From Halomonas sp. HL-93 (GTDB taxonomy: Bacteria > Pseudomonadota > Gammaproteobacteria > Pseudomonadales > Halomonadaceae), in the NCBI RefSeq assembly GCF_900086985.1, contig NZ_LT593974.1, forward strand, positions 3,224,001 to 3,288,000: a DNA stretch of 64,000 bases, in the 5' to 3' direction. Within the stretch, counting starts at the first letter, position 1; each line of letters opens with the position of its first letter. The position numbers and the translations under genes were made by a program. Below the pieces are notes generated by a model. The model searched no databases. It had not been told where the DNA came from and was given only the letters and a program-made list of their open reading frames with translations. This document shows positions 1-9,278 of this stretch, piece by piece.

Positions 1-708
1 GAAGTCACCGAGCGCGAACCCTACGTGGAGCGTGGCCTGATCAGTTTGGCGACGATCCAGAGTGCGCTGGGTAACAGCTTCCGCATTACCGGTCTTGAGT
101 CGCCTACCGAAGCCGAAGAACTTGCGCTGTTGCTGCGTTCGGGCTCACTCGCAGCGCCAATCTACTTCGTTCAGGAACGCACCATCGGGCCAAGCCTGGG
201 TGCCGACAATATCGAACGCGGCCTGCTTTCAGTGCAAGTCGGCTTGTTGCTGGTCGCGCTGTTCATGCTGATCCGCTACAAGGTATTCGGCATCTTCGCC
301 AATATTGCCCTGGCGTTAAACCTAGCCCTACTAACCGCTGCCATGTCGCTACTTGGCGCCACGCTGACGCTTCCGGGGATTGCCGGTATCGTGCTGACGC
401 TGGGCATGGCGGTGGACGCCAATGTGCTGATATTCGAGCGAATACGCGAAGAGTTGCGCAATGGATTGTCGATCCAGCAGGCCATCTACGCCGGCTACGA
501 ACGCGCCTTTACGTCGATTATCGATGCCAATATTACCACGCTGCTGGTCGCGGTAATTCTGTTCTCGATTGGTACTGGGCCGGTCAAAGGCTTCGCCGTG
601 ACCCTGTCTATCGGTATTTTGACATCGATGTTTACCGCCCTAATGGTAACGCGCGCCATGGTCAACCTGACTTACGGTAGCAAGCCGGTCAAAAAGCTGT
701 GGATCTAA
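1..708 (+). CDS. secD: Protein translocase subunit SecD, C-terminal part
   Basis: The reading frame is open from base 1, so the gene begins before the window; 235 residues remain. SecD with SecF forms an inner-membrane RND-type complex that uses the proton motive force to pull exported proteins through SecYEG. Visible are the end of the periplasmic domain (SGSLAAPI, then the [14 protein letters not shown] segment) and the membrane block with the family motif [17 protein letters not shown], in which the Asp is the conserved proton-relay residue. It is followed after about 34 bases by secF, as in nearly all proteobacteria. The in-frame GTG at 25 is not the true start; the upstream codons are conserved SecD sequence. 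Confidence 0.95.
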   Translation, partial: EVTEREPYVERGLISLATIQSALGNSFRITGLESPTEAEELALLLRSGSLAAPIYFVQERTIGPSLGADNIERGLLSVQVGLLLVALFMLIRYKVFGIFANIALALNLALLTAAMSLLGATLTLPGIAGIVLTLGMAVDANVLIFERIREELRNGLSIQQAIYAGYERAFTSIIDANITTLLVAVILFSIGTGPVKGFAVTLSIGILTSMFTALMVTRAMVNLTYGSKPVKKLWI

Positions 709-742
709 CGCCAACGCTCAGCCCAGATTTAACGAGGTGGTA

Positions 743-1669
743 ATGAAACCTTTAACACACCGGCAAATCGACTTTATGGGGCGCCGCAATTTGGCGTTCA
801 TCGTCGCTGCCGTCATGCTGATCGTGTCGATTGGCGCGATTGTTTTCCAACAGCTTAATTTAGGCCTGGATTTCACTGGTGGCACCTTGGTGGAAGTGCA
901 CTATAACGAGGCACCGTCCTTGGATACCGTGCGCCAGTTTCTGCAAGACAACGACTTTGAAGATGTCTCGGTGCAAACCTTCGGTAGCTCGAACGAGGTG
1001 CTAATTCGCCTGCGTCAGGCGTTTGACTCCGATATTGGCACCAACATTGTCAATATCCTCAGCGAGGATGGAACCGAGGTTGAGCTGATCCGCGCGGAGT
1101 TCGTGGGCGCCCAGGTGGGCGACCAACTGCGTGATCAGAGCGGCATGGGGTTACTGGTCGCCCTGGGCGTGGTGATGCTCTATGTAGCGTTTCGCTTTCA
1201 GTACAAGTTTGCGATTGGCGCTTTGCTGGCCCTGATACATGACGTGATCATCGTCGTGGGTTTTTTCGCGCTATTTCAGCTCGACTTCAACCTGACCGTA
1301 CTGGCCGCCATTTTGGCAGTAATCGGTTACTCGCTGAACGACACGATCGTGGTCTACGACCGTATGCGCGAGGAGATTCGCACGACGCAAATAGACGACA
1401 TGCCGCAAATCTTTAACGAGGCGATCAACGCCACGCTCTCGCGTACACTGGCAACCTCCGGCACCACCCTGCTCGTATTGCTGGCCCTGCTGCTACTCGG
1501 CGGCGAGATGATCGAAAACTTCGCCATCGCTCTCATTGTGGGCATTGTGGTGGGCACGTTTTCATCCATTTACGTTTCGGGTGCGCTGCTGCTTCCGCTC
1601 AAACTATCGCGTGAAGACCTGATTCCTACCAAGAAAGAGGTCGACGAAGAAGAGGAAGAGTTGCCCTAA
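743..1669 (+). CDS. secF: Protein translocase subunit SecF
   Basis: SecF partners SecD in the inner membrane and helps drive late steps of Sec export. The 308-residue product has an N-terminal TM after the MGRRNLAF segment, the periplasmic P4 domain beginning LGLDFTGGTL, and five further TMs. The motif SLNDTIVVYDRMREE carries the conserved Asp and Arg of SecF. I chose ATG 743 because GAGG at 734-737 lies five bases upstream; the in-frame GTG at 737 overlaps that site. The C-terminus is very acidic (VDEEEEELP), as is common in halophiles. A strong terminator follows. Confidence 0.95.
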   Translation: MKPLTHRQIDFMGRRNLAFIVAAVMLIVSIGAIVFQQLNLGLDFTGGTLVEVHYNEAPSLDTVRQFLQDNDFEDVSVQTFGSSNEVLIRLRQAFDSDIGTNIVNILSEDGTEVELIRAEFVGAQVGDQLRDQSGMGLLVALGVVMLYVAFRFQYKFAIGALLALIHDVIIVVGFFALFQLDFNLTVLAAILAVIGYSLNDTIVVYDRMREEIRTTQIDDMPQIFNEAINATLSRTLATSGTTLLVLLALLLLGGEMIENFAIALIVGIVVGTFSSIYVSGALLLPLKLSREDLIPTKKEVDEEEEELP

Positions 1670-1691
1670 CCGGGCTGAACTTGCTGCCAGC

Positions 1692-1730
1692 AAAAAGCCC
1701 CTGTCGGTGATGCCGACAGGGGCTTTTTCG
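1692..1730 (+). terminator. Rho-independent terminator after secDF
   Basis: The sequence AAAAAGCCCCTGTCGG, a short loop, then CCGACAGGGGCTTTTT forms a long GC-rich stem ending in a T run. An A run on the 5' side means it can also act for the convergent suhB-like gene, which ends 18 bases further on. Confidence 0.9.
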
Positions 1731-1747
1731 TTTGACTGAGCAGAGGG

Positions 1748-2542
1748 TTAAACGTGCGGTGCCAACTGCTTGATTAACGCTTTATACAAGCGCGGCCCTG
1801 CCGCTAACAGCTGGCCTTCCGCCTTCACGTTAGGCTGCCCATCCGGCGACCCCATCAATGCTCCGGACTCTTTCAACAGCAGCGTTCCTACCTGCAGATC
1901 CTGCTCTTCAAGGCCCAACACGAAGGCGCTATCGACACGCCCGGTAGCCAACTCACAGATATCCAATAGACCACTGCCCGTCGCCACCAGCGTATCTACC
2001 TGGGGGGCCAACTGCTGGGTAATGGTTAAGTAGGCAGGCAAATGACGGGGACGCAGCCAAGGCTCAGGAAGACTCATCGCCAGGCGGGTGGCGCTGATCG
2101 CCTTGGCCTGGCTGACACGCATACGCTTGTCGTTGTGCTGGGCGCCTCGGCCACGGCTGGCAATGTACTCGTCGTCAGCGAAGGGCGCGATTATCACCGC
2201 ATGCTCAGGACGACCTTTGATCAAACACACCACTGATAGCGCAAAGCCCTTCCCCGCCACGGCCAGATTGGAATAACCGTGCATGGGCTCAATCTTCCAA
2301 ACGGTATCCGCGCTTTCGTCCTGTCCTGGCTTAAAGGTCGTGAAGCGACCGATAACGCCATGTTGAGGATAGCCACGCTCTAACTGCTGAACAATCGTCG
2401 CTTCGGCTTTACGCGCCGTGTCTTCAAGCAATTTGTCGAGGTTAAATTCATCGTGCGCATTTTCAATGCGCTCGCGCACCTTCAGGAAATGTTCAACAGC
2501 GCCGCGCGCAGCACGCAGCGTAAATTGGACCATCGGATTCAT
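1748..2542 (-). CDS. suhB: SuhB-like inositol monophosphatase family protein with a degenerate active site
   Basis: The 264-residue product aligns end to end with SuhB by eye (start MNPMVQFTLRAARGA, later YPQH and GRGAQ blocks) and sits divergent to trmJ, the usual place of suhB. SuhB is both an inositol-1-phosphatase and, in E. coli, an rRNA antitermination factor. Most metal ligands of the phosphatase are missing here. The usual EE pair is Arg66-Phe67, and the DPLDGT motif reads EPMHGY, so both Asp are replaced; only the Asp of the WD motif (here QD) remains. I infer that catalysis is lost and that a structural or RNA-polymerase-linked role survives. The family assignment is firm; the function is inferred. 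Confidence 0.85.
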   Translation of the reverse strand: MNPMVQFTLRAARGAVEHFLKVRERIENAHDEFNLDKLLEDTARKAEATIVQQLERGYPQHGVIGRFTTFKPGQDESADTVWKIEPMHGYSNLAVAGKGFALSVVCLIKGRPEHAVIIAPFADDEYIASRGRGAQHNDKRMRVSQAKAISATRLAMSLPEPWLRPRHLPAYLTITQQLAPQVDTLVATGSGLLDICELATGRVDSAFVLGLEEQDLQVGTLLLKESGALMGSPDGQPNVKAEGQLLAAGPRLYKALIKQLAPHV

Positions 2543-2684
2543 GGTTGGGCCTTGTCACAGTGATGTTAAAGAACGGTAGGCGGACGCTTCGCCTTTGGCG
2601 CGCAATTCTAGCAGACCGCTATCGGGCATGCTATCGACTCATGGTAGACTGCCGCTTTTCCGCTTCCTGTGACCGGGTTTTATC

Positions 2685-3452
2685 ATGCTTGAGCGCATTC
2701 GTATCGTACTTATCGGCACCAGTCATCCTGGCAATATCGGGGGCGTTGCCCGCGCCATGCATAATATGGGACTCACCGACCTGGCACTCGTGGCGCCACG
2801 CTGCGAAGCCATCACCCAGGACAGCATCTCCCGCGCCTCGGGGGCCGATCACCTACTGCATAACGCCCAGGTGTTTGCGACCATTGAAGACGCGGTGGGG
2901 GACTGCACTCTGGCGGTGGGGGCCAGTGCGCGCTCACGCACGCTGCCCTGGCCGATGTTAACCCCACGTGAGCTGGCCGACCGCTTACCCGGCGAATGTC
3001 AGTCTCCCAATGCCCGCGTCGCGCTGGTGTTTGGCCGCGAGGATAGCGGCTTGACTAACGAGGAGCTACAGCGCTGCCACGCCCACGTCAATATTCCCAC
3101 CAACGCCGACTTCAGCTCGCTCAATCTAGCCGCTGCGGTTCAGGTACTTGCCTACGAGTGTCGCATGGCATGGATGGGGCAACACGCAAACGAGCCAGCC
3201 GCTCAAGCAGCCCCGAGGCCGGATGCCGACGATGCACTTGCCTCCCATGCCGACCTGGAACGCTACTTTGAGCACTTAGAGCGCGCACTGGTAGCCATTG
3301 AGTTTCATGACCCCGACAAGCCGCGCCAGCTAATGGCCCGCCTTAGGCGCCTTTATCTGCGCGCCCGTCCAGAGCAGATGGAAATGAATATTCTGCGAGG
3401 CATTTTATCCGCCACTGAAAAGGCCGCACAACACAAGCAGCCGCGTGAGTGA
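2685..3452 (+). CDS. trmJ: tRNA (cytidine/uridine-32-2'-O)-methyltransferase TrmJ
   Basis: TrmJ is a SPOUT-class methyltransferase that adds a 2'-O-methyl group to position 32 of tRNA anticodon loops using SAM. The 255-residue protein starts with the family signature VLIGTSHPGNIGGVARAM, contains the knot motifs FGREDSGLTNEEL and SLNLAAAVQVLAYE, and ends with the helical extension typical of the long TrmJ form. It is divergent from the suhB-like gene and precedes cysE-iscR-iscS, a conserved gammaproteobacterial order. Confidence 0.93.
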   Translation: MLERIRIVLIGTSHPGNIGGVARAMHNMGLTDLALVAPRCEAITQDSISRASGADHLLHNAQVFATIEDAVGDCTLAVGASARSRTLPWPMLTPRELADRLPGECQSPNARVALVFGREDSGLTNEELQRCHAHVNIPTNADFSSLNLAAAVQVLAYECRMAWMGQHANEPAAQAAPRPDADDALASHADLERYFEHLERALVAIEFHDPDKPRQLMARLRRLYLRARPEQMEMNILRGILSATEKAAQHKQPRE

Positions 3453-3574
3453 GCCGCTAGACTTGAAGAGAGCGTCGCGCGCCCCCACCATTTCTCAACT
3501 GCGTACAATAACCCTGCGATGCTGGTCAAAACCGCCCGGTGATGAATCGCACTGCTACCGCCCAAGGGATCCCC

Positions 3575-4435
3575 ATGTTTCAACGCCTGCGTGAAGATAT
3601 TAACAGCGTCTTTGACCGAGACCCCGCCGCCCGCAACTTTCTCGAGGTGCTGACTAATTACCCTGGCCTGCACGCGCTACTATTACATCGCTGCAGCCAC
3701 TGGCTATGGCAAAAAAACCTTAAGTGGCTGTCGCGCTCGCTATCGACGTTTGGCCGCTGGCTGACCGGCATTGAAATTCACCCGGGGGCCACCATTGGCC
3801 GACGCTTTTTCATCGACCATGGCATGGGCGTGGTGATTGGCGAAACCGCCCGGGTGGGCAACGACGTGACGCTCTACCAGGGCGTCACCCTAGGCGGCAC
3901 CAGTTGGCACAAGGGCAAGCGTCACCCAACGCTGGGCGATAGCGTCATCGTGGGAGCGGGGGCCAAAATCTTAGGCCCTTTTACCGTCGGCGCGGGCGCT
4001 AAAATCGGTTCCAATGCGGTGGTCACCAAAGAAGTTCCTGCCGGGGCGACAGTGGTCGGCATTCCTGGCAAAGTGGTTAAACGCGCCGATCCTGATGTCG
4101 AAGAAGCCCTGGATGTGGATCCCGCCCGCCGCGAGGCGATCTGCCAAAAGTTTGGCTTTGACGCCTATGGCGTGAGCGAAGATATGCCCGACCCTGTGGC
4201 CCGCTCCATGCAGGCGATGTTGGATCACATGCACGCCGTGGATGAGCGCATCGAGCGCATGTGCTCAACCCTGCGCAAACTGGATGCCAGCTATCGTGAT
4301 GGCCAGCTACCGGCGCTGCGCGATGAAGATTTTGCCGACATTCTCGACGAAGCGGACGGCGCCTGCTCAGGCGTAGCCAAAAACACCTCGTCGACGACGT
4401 CGGCAGAGCAGGACACGCAATCGGGTAATGGTTGA
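3575..4435 (+). CDS. cysE: Serine O-acetyltransferase CysE
   Basis: This enzyme makes O-acetylserine from serine and acetyl-CoA, the entry step to cysteine. The left-handed beta-helix is visible as hexapeptide repeats ([34 protein letters not shown]), with the catalytic His in [11 protein letters not shown] and the usual end [10 protein letters not shown] place the start at ATG 3575, preceded by AAGGGA; an upstream in-frame start near 3541 would add 12 poorly conserved residues. A Ser/Thr- and acid-rich tail of about 90 residues follows the helix. Its position just before iscR and iscS links cysteine supply with sulfur mobilisation. Confidence 0.92.
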   Translation: MFQRLREDINSVFDRDPAARNFLEVLTNYPGLHALLLHRCSHWLWQKNLKWLSRSLSTFGRWLTGIEIHPGATIGRRFFIDHGMGVVIGETARVGNDVTLYQGVTLGGTSWHKGKRHPTLGDSVIVGAGAKILGPFTVGAGAKIGSNAVVTKEVPAGATVVGIPGKVVKRADPDVEEALDVDPARREAICQKFGFDAYGVSEDMPDPVARSMQAMLDHMHAVDERIERMCSTLRKLDASYRDGQLPALRDEDFADILDEADGACSGVAKNTSSTTSAEQDTQSGNG

Positions 4436-4511
4436 CCAAAGCACTCAGGTTTTCCCATAATGGCAGCACATTTGCCGTTAGCGCTGAGCCGTCGGCGTCG
4501 AGGTACCTGCC

Positions 4512-4979
4512 ATGCGTTTGACCACCAAAGGGCGTTACGCTGTTACCGCCATGCTGGATTTAGCACTGCACGCCCAACATGGCCCGACCAGCCTTAGCGA
4601 TATTTCTCAGCGCCAGGAAATATCGCTGTCGTATCTTGAGCAACTATTTGCTCGGCTGCGCCGTTACGGACTGGTTAACAGTGTGCGCGGTCCGGGTGGC
4701 GGCTATTTGCTTGCCCATGCACCTAATCGTATTAGCATCTCCCAGGTCATTGACGCGGTAAACGAAACCGTGGATGCCACGCGCTGTCAGGGGCTCTCCG
4801 ATTGCCAACAGGGAGATACCTGCCTGACGCACCACTTATGGTGCGATTTATCGGCGCAAATTCGGCATTTTTTAGATGACGTGACCCTTGCCCAATTGAT
4901 GCAGCGCCCCGATGTAATACAAGTTGCCGAGCGCCAACAACAGCGCTTGGCGGCGGGCATCCTAGCCTCGTCTCCCTGA
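4512..4979 (+). CDS. iscR: Fe-S cluster-sensing regulator IscR
   Basis: This Rrf2-family winged-helix regulator senses Fe-S status through a [2Fe-2S] cluster. The 155-residue protein opens with [18 protein letters not shown], has the wing sequence [11 protein letters not shown], and carries the cluster ligands Cys92, Cys98, Cys104 and His107, the same spacing as E. coli IscR. It heads a short isc cluster (iscR-iscS-iscA) and is presumably autoregulated, although I could not pick out a clear type 1 IscR site upstream. Confidence 0.95.
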   Translation: MRLTTKGRYAVTAMLDLALHAQHGPTSLSDISQRQEISLSYLEQLFARLRRYGLVNSVRGPGGGYLLAHAPNRISISQVIDAVNETVDATRCQGLSDCQQGDTCLTHHLWCDLSAQIRHFLDDVTLAQLMQRPDVIQVAERQQQRLAAGILASSP

Positions 4980-5007
4980 ACACTTTGCTTTTTCCACCAT
5001 AGGTAAC

Positions 5008-6174
5008 ATGACCACGATGACTGCCGCCTCGCTACCCATCTATCTGGATTACGCCGCTACCACGCCGGTGGACCAGCGCGTGGCCGAGGTTATGCAGCGC
5101 TACTTGACGGTGGATCAACTGTTTGCCAACCCCGCCTCGCGCAGCCATATGCTCGGTTGGCAGGCGGAACAGGCCGTTGAGCAGGCGCGCCGTCAGGTGG
5201 CCGACACTATCGATGCTGATCCGCGCGAAATTGTTTGGACCAGCGGCGCCACCGAGGCCGATAACCTGGCGTTGATCGGTTTCATGCGCGCCAACCGCGA
5301 ACGTGGCATGCACCTGGTTACCTCAACCATTGAACACAAAGCGATTATTGATACCGCTCGCGCGCTTGAACACGAAGGCTTTGAGGTCACATGGCTCTCT
5401 CCCGGTGCGGATGGCTGCATCCAGCCTGAGCAGCTTCGCGAGGCAATGCGCGATGACACCGCGCTGGTATCGCTAATGGCGGTCAACAACGAACTGGGCA
5501 GCATCAATGATATCGCAGCCCTGGCCGCCGTGGCTCATGAATTCGGTGCGGCCTTTCACTGCGATGCCGCACAGGCCGTTGGCCGAATCGACCTATCTGT
5601 GGCCGCTCAGCAAGTTGATTTAATGTCGCTGTCGGGCCACAAGGCCTATGGGCCAAAAGGCGTGGGTGCGCTTTACGTAAAGCGCCACCCTGATATTCGC
5701 ATTGAAGCGCTGATTCACGGCGGTGGCCACGAACGCGGTATGCGCTCCGGCACCCTGCCCACGCATCAGATTGCTGGCATGGGCGAAGCCTTTTTGCTAA
5801 TGCAAGGGCAGCACGTCGAAGAGCAGGCGCGCATCGCCCAACTACAGCAACGCTTTCTCAAAGGGCTAGAGGGGTTGGAAGGCGTCTATGCCAATACGCC
5901 TCTCGCCCACGCGGTACCCAACATTCTTAACCTCGCCTTTGAAGGCGTGGACGGTGAATCGCTACTCATGGGGCTGCGCGATGTCGCTGTCTCCACCGGG
6001 TCGGCCTGCAACTCGGCAAGCGTAGACCCGTCCTATGTATTACTCGGCATTGGCGTCCCAAGGCGCCTTGCCCTTTCGTCGATTCGTTTTAGCTTTGGCC
6101 GATTTACGACCGAGGCCGATATCGACCACGCCATAACGCTTATCCGCCACGCGGTGAGCGGGCTGCGCGCCTAG
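5008..6174 (+). CDS. iscS: Cysteine desulfurase IscS
   Basis: This PLP enzyme removes sulfur from cysteine as an enzyme-bound persulfide for Fe-S clusters and thio-modified tRNA. Motifs seen are the N-terminal YLDYAATTPVD, the PLP lysine in SLSGHKAYGPKG, the active-site cysteine loop VSTGSACNSAS and the conserved HGGGHERGMRSGT. Its 388 residues fit group I desulfurases. iscA follows by 39 bases, but the scaffold iscU, hscBA and fdx that normally separate them are absent. Confidence 0.94.
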   Translation: MTTMTAASLPIYLDYAATTPVDQRVAEVMQRYLTVDQLFANPASRSHMLGWQAEQAVEQARRQVADTIDADPREIVWTSGATEADNLALIGFMRANRERGMHLVTSTIEHKAIIDTARALEHEGFEVTWLSPGADGCIQPEQLREAMRDDTALVSLMAVNNELGSINDIAALAAVAHEFGAAFHCDAAQAVGRIDLSVAAQQVDLMSLSGHKAYGPKGVGALYVKRHPDIRIEALIHGGGHERGMRSGTLPTHQIAGMGEAFLLMQGQHVEEQARIAQLQQRFLKGLEGLEGVYANTPLAHAVPNILNLAFEGVDGESLLMGLRDVAVSTGSACNSASVDPSYVLLGIGVPRRLALSSIRFSFGRFTTEADIDHAITLIRHAVSGLRA

Positions 6175-6213
6175 CAGCGCTAAGCGGCTGACCACTTACA
6201 GGAGGACGCCTCA

Positions 6214-6540
6214 ATGGCCACACTCAATATTACTCCAGCTGCCGCCCAGCAGATTCGCCACGTGTTGGACGAACGCGGTCAAGGCTTAGGCCTGCGTGTT
6301 TCCGTCAAACCCAGCGGCTGCTCAGGCTATAGCTATGTACTGGACTTCGCCGACCAGGTGAATGACGAAGACGTGCGTTTTGAAGCCAACGGTGCCAGCG
6401 TTTACGTCGCCCCCGACGCCGTGGAAATGCTCGACGGCAGCGAAGTCGATTACGTTAACGAAGGGCTGAATCGTTTTTTCCGCTTCAACAACCCCAACGT
6501 TAAAGACGAATGCGGCTGCGGTGAAAGCTTTACCGTCTAA
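6214..6540 (+). CDS. iscA: Iron-sulfur cluster assembly protein IscA
   Basis: This A-type carrier delivers [4Fe-4S] clusters. The 108-residue protein has the three conserved cysteines: one in KPSGCSGYSY and two in the C-terminal CGCGESF. An AGGAGG site lies about eight bases before ATG. It closes the reduced isc cluster iscR-iscS-iscA. ErpA or SufA are related alternatives, but position and the CGCGESF ending favour IscA. Confidence 0.9.
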   Translation: MATLNITPAAAQQIRHVLDERGQGLGLRVSVKPSGCSGYSYVLDFADQVNDEDVRFEANGASVYVAPDAVEMLDGSEVDYVNEGLNRFFRFNNPNVKDECGCGESFTV

Positions 6541-6568
6541 CGCAGGTTGCCAGCACACAGCGCGGCGG

Positions 6569-6597
6569 TATTCATCCCCCGGCTTAAGCGCTATAAT
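6569..6597 (+). promoter_or_regulatory. Candidate sigma-70 promoter for ndk
   Basis: A perfect TATAAT lies at 6592-6597, with a weak -35 (TATTCA, 6569-6574) 17 bases upstream. It sits after iscA and before the hairpins that precede ndk, so ndk may have its own start and a structured leader. Confidence 0.45.
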
Positions 6598-6606
6598 CGC
6601 GCCACT

Positions 6607-6676
6607 CGGTAGCTGATACGGCTACCGACACCTTTATTTTTACCGCCCCGGCCCACCGGGGCGGCAATGTTTTTTT
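6607..6676 (+). terminator. Hairpin pair with T run between iscA and ndk
   Basis: Two stems lie in series. The first is CGGTAGC/GCTACCG (6607-6627, 7 bp). The second is CCGCCCCGG/CCGGGGCGG (6643-6664, 9 bp, 4-base loop), followed by seven T at 6670-6676. The second has the form of a Rho-independent terminator and ends only 21 bases before the ndk start. It could end the isc transcript or act as a leader attenuator for ndk, because the TATAAT lies upstream of both stems. Confidence 0.65.
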
Positions 6677-6697
6677 ATCCTTTCAGGAGACTGTGAC

Positions 6698-7123
6698 ATG
6701 GCAACTGAACGCACGCTATCTATCATCAAGCCCGACGCCGTCGCCAAAAACGCCATTGGCGAAATCATTGCGCGTTTTGAGAATGCTGGGCTACGCGTTG
6801 TGGCCGCCAAAATGCTGCACTTGTCTGAAGAAAAAGCCGGCGGCTTCTACGCTGAACACAAAGAGCGCCCGTTCTTCAAGGACCTCGTTGGCTTCATGAC
6901 CTCGGGTCCGGTTGTCGTGCAAGTGCTAGAAGGCGAAGGCGCGATTGCCAAAAATCGTGATTTAATGGGCGCCACTAACCCGAAAGAAGCCGCACCGGGC
7001 ACGATTCGCGCCGATTTTGCGGAAACAATCGACGCCAATGCTGTCCATGGTTCTGACTCTGCGGAAAGCGCCGAGCGCGAAATCAACTACTTCTTCGGCA
7101 ACGACGAAATCTGCCCGCGCTAA
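6698..7123 (+). CDS. ndk: Nucleoside diphosphate kinase
   Basis: This enzyme transfers the gamma phosphate of ATP to other nucleoside diphosphates. The 141-residue protein begins with [15 protein letters not shown], has the [14 protein letters not shown] segment and the catalytic His in the NAVHGSDS signature. An AGGAGA site lies close upstream. It sits between iscA and rlmN, a common order in gammaproteobacteria. Confidence 0.96.
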   Translation: MATERTLSIIKPDAVAKNAIGEIIARFENAGLRVVAAKMLHLSEEKAGGFYAEHKERPFFKDLVGFMTSGPVVVQVLEGEGAIAKNRDLMGATNPKEAAPGTIRADFAETIDANAVHGSDSAESAEREINYFFGNDEICPR

Positions 7124-7218
7124 TATTGTCTAGCCAGGTAGCGCCGCCGTTACAACCTCTGTTGCCGGCCATTTACGCGGGGGCCTCGCCCCCGCCACTT
7201 CCCTAAACGCTGACCGCC

Positions 7219-8397
7219 ATGACCACCACCGTAGTCCAACATACGCCTAGCTCTGCCCCCCAACACTCGCCCAGCGCACAAGCAACGCCCGAGCGTCAAA
7301 ACCTGCTGGGTATGTCGCGGGAGCAAATGGCGGCTTTCTTCGTCTCCATTGGCGAAAAGAAATTCCGTGCCGCCCAGGTGATGAAGTGGATTCACATCGA
7401 AGGGTGCGACGATTTCTCCGCGATGACGAACCTGTCAAAACCGCTGCGGGAAAAGCTCGCTCAGGTAGCGGAAATTCGAGGCCCAGGCGTTATCTACGAA
7501 GGCACGTCAAGCGATGGTACGCGCAAGTGGGTGCTGGAAGTGGAAGACGGCAGCTACGTCGAAACCGTGCTGATCCCGGCCGAAAACGGCAAGCGGCGCA
7601 CACTGTGCGTGTCATCCCAGGTGGGCTGCTCGCTGGACTGCAGCTTCTGCTCAACCGGCAAGCAAGGCTTTCAGCGCAACCTGACCGCTGCTGAAATCAT
7701 CGGTCAGGTATGGGTGGCCCAACGCAGCGTCGGGCCGCGTCGGGATACCGCCAACCGGCCGGTGACCAACGTGGTCATGATGGGCATGGGCGAGCCGCTG
7801 CTCAACTACGACAACGTCGTACCGGCCATGAAATTGATGCTCGACGACGACGGCTATGGCCTTTCCAAGCGCCGGGTTACGCTGTCCACCTCGGGCGTGG
7901 TGCCCATGCTGGATAAACTCGGCGACGAACTCGATGTCAGTCTGGCGGTGTCGCTGCACGCCGCCAACGACGAGTTGCGCAACGAACTCGTGCCGCTCAA
8001 TCGCAAGTACAATATCCGTGCGCTGATGGACGCCTGTCACCGCTATTTGGCCAAGTGCCCGGAAAACCGTCTGGTAACGATCGAATATACCCTGATTAAA
8101 GATGTGAATGATCAGCAAGAGCACGCCGAACAGCTAGCGGCGCTGCTCAAAGAGCTACCTTGTAAAATTAACCTGATCCCATTTAACCCATTTCCAAATT
8201 CAGGGTATGAAACACCGTCGCGCAATCAGACAATGCGTTTTCAACAGTGGTTGCACGACTTAGGCTACACTGCTCCCATTCGGTCGACCCGCGGCGATGA
8301 CATTGACGCTGCTTGTGGACAGCTTGTGGGCCGGGTAAAAGACCGCACCAAACGAAGCGCTCGCTATATCCAGTCGATTCAATTGGATGCAGACTGA
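7219..8397 (+). CDS. rlmN: Dual-specificity RNA methyltransferase RlmN
   Basis: This radical-SAM enzyme methylates C2 of adenosine 2503 in 23S rRNA and A37 of some tRNAs. Seen are the N-terminal helical domain ([11 protein letters not shown]), the cluster motif [11 protein letters not shown] (CxxxCxxC), the [14 protein letters not shown] motif and the second catalytic Cys near [12 protein letters not shown]. At 392 residues it is slightly long, with about 30 variable N-terminal residues that may be partly untranslated if a later start is used; no strong Shine-Dalgarno is visible at ATG 7219. It heads the rlmN-pilF-rodZ-ispG-hisS order. Confidence 0.94.
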   Translation: MTTTVVQHTPSSAPQHSPSAQATPERQNLLGMSREQMAAFFVSIGEKKFRAAQVMKWIHIEGCDDFSAMTNLSKPLREKLAQVAEIRGPGVIYEGTSSDGTRKWVLEVEDGSYVETVLIPAENGKRRTLCVSSQVGCSLDCSFCSTGKQGFQRNLTAAEIIGQVWVAQRSVGPRRDTANRPVTNVVMMGMGEPLLNYDNVVPAMKLMLDDDGYGLSKRRVTLSTSGVVPMLDKLGDELDVSLAVSLHAANDELRNELVPLNRKYNIRALMDACHRYLAKCPENRLVTIEYTLIKDVNDQQEHAEQLAALLKELPCKINLIPFNPFPNSGYETPSRNQTMRFQQWLHDLGYTAPIRSTRGDDIDAACGQLVGRVKDRTKRSARYIQSIQLDAD

Positions 8398-8493
8398 TTA
8401 GTCATCATCTTGACTTCCGGCGAACACGGCGCTTTGATGGACACGGTTTAATTTAGCGATTCATCTTTTTATCGTCACCTTGCGAGGATTTAC

Positions 8494-9231
8494 ATGATGT
8501 GTCACCGCAGGCTTTACCACCCATATCGGGTGCCCTTGCTCGCCGCGCTGGTCGGCAGCATGTGGCTAGCCGGCTGTGCATCTTCCTCTAATGTTTCTTC
8601 CTCTTCGTCAACGCCCGAGGCCGCCTCAGCCTATACCCAGCTTGGAGTTGCCTATTTGGAGCGCGATAATCTCCCGCGGGCACTAAACGCATTAGATCGA
8701 GCGCTCGAGATCGAACCCGACAACGCCGAGGCGCTCCAGGCCATTGCACTAGTTTACCAGCAGCAAGGCGAAAGCGATTTGGCCGACCAGCACTTTCAGC
8801 GCGCCATTAAGACGGCGCCGGATTTTACCCGCGCGCGCAACAACTACGCCGCGTTTCTTTACCAAGAAGACCGTTTGGAAGCTGCCTGCAATCAGCTCGA
8901 AAGCGCTTCCAAAGACGCCCAGTACGAGAACCGTACCCAGCTTTTTGCCAATCTAGGGCAGTGTTATATGGCCCTGGGCGAGACCGAACTAGCACGCGAG
9001 CGCTTTAAGCGCGCGCAACGGATCGATCCGCGCAATCCCCGCGGATATTTTATGTTAGCTGAACTCGAATACTCACAGGGTAATTACGCCGAGGCATGGT
9101 CACCGCTGCAAAAGCACCTGCAGCTTGCCGGGCCGAGCCGGAACGCACTATCACTGGCCGTTGACATTGCCGAGGCAAGAGGCGATCACGACGCCGCTGC
9201 TGACTATCAACGTCAGCTGAGTGCCAATTAA
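8494..9231 (+). CDS. pilF: Type IV pilus pilotin-like TPR lipoprotein PilF/PilW
   Basis: This is a lipoprotein with tetratricopeptide repeats, in the family of the pilotin that places PilQ secretin in the outer membrane. A signal peptide ends in the lipobox LAGC (Cys28), a Ser-rich stretch follows, then about five TPR units (for example AYTQLGVAYLERDNLPRALNAL and EALQAIALVYQQQGE). GAGG lies six bases before the first of two consecutive ATG codons. The place between rlmN and rodZ is typical. Whether the strain makes type IV pili cannot be told from this window. Confidence 0.88.
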   Translation: MMCHRRLYHPYRVPLLAALVGSMWLAGCASSSNVSSSSSTPEAASAYTQLGVAYLERDNLPRALNALDRALEIEPDNAEALQAIALVYQQQGESDLADQHFQRAIKTAPDFTRARNNYAAFLYQEDRLEAACNQLESASKDAQYENRTQLFANLGQCYMALGETELARERFKRAQRIDPRNPRGYFMLAELEYSQGNYAEAWSPLQKHLQLAGPSRNALSLAVDIAEARGDHDAAADYQRQLSAN

Positions 9232-9278
9232 GCGATGGATGCCCTGATCACCGATTATTTAATGAAGGATGCTCAGCC

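Noticed and set aside
7177..7195. GCGGGGGC/GCCCCCGC hairpin between ndk and rlmN as a terminator
   Set aside because: The 8-bp stem is real but no T run follows on either strand, so I do not list it as a terminator.
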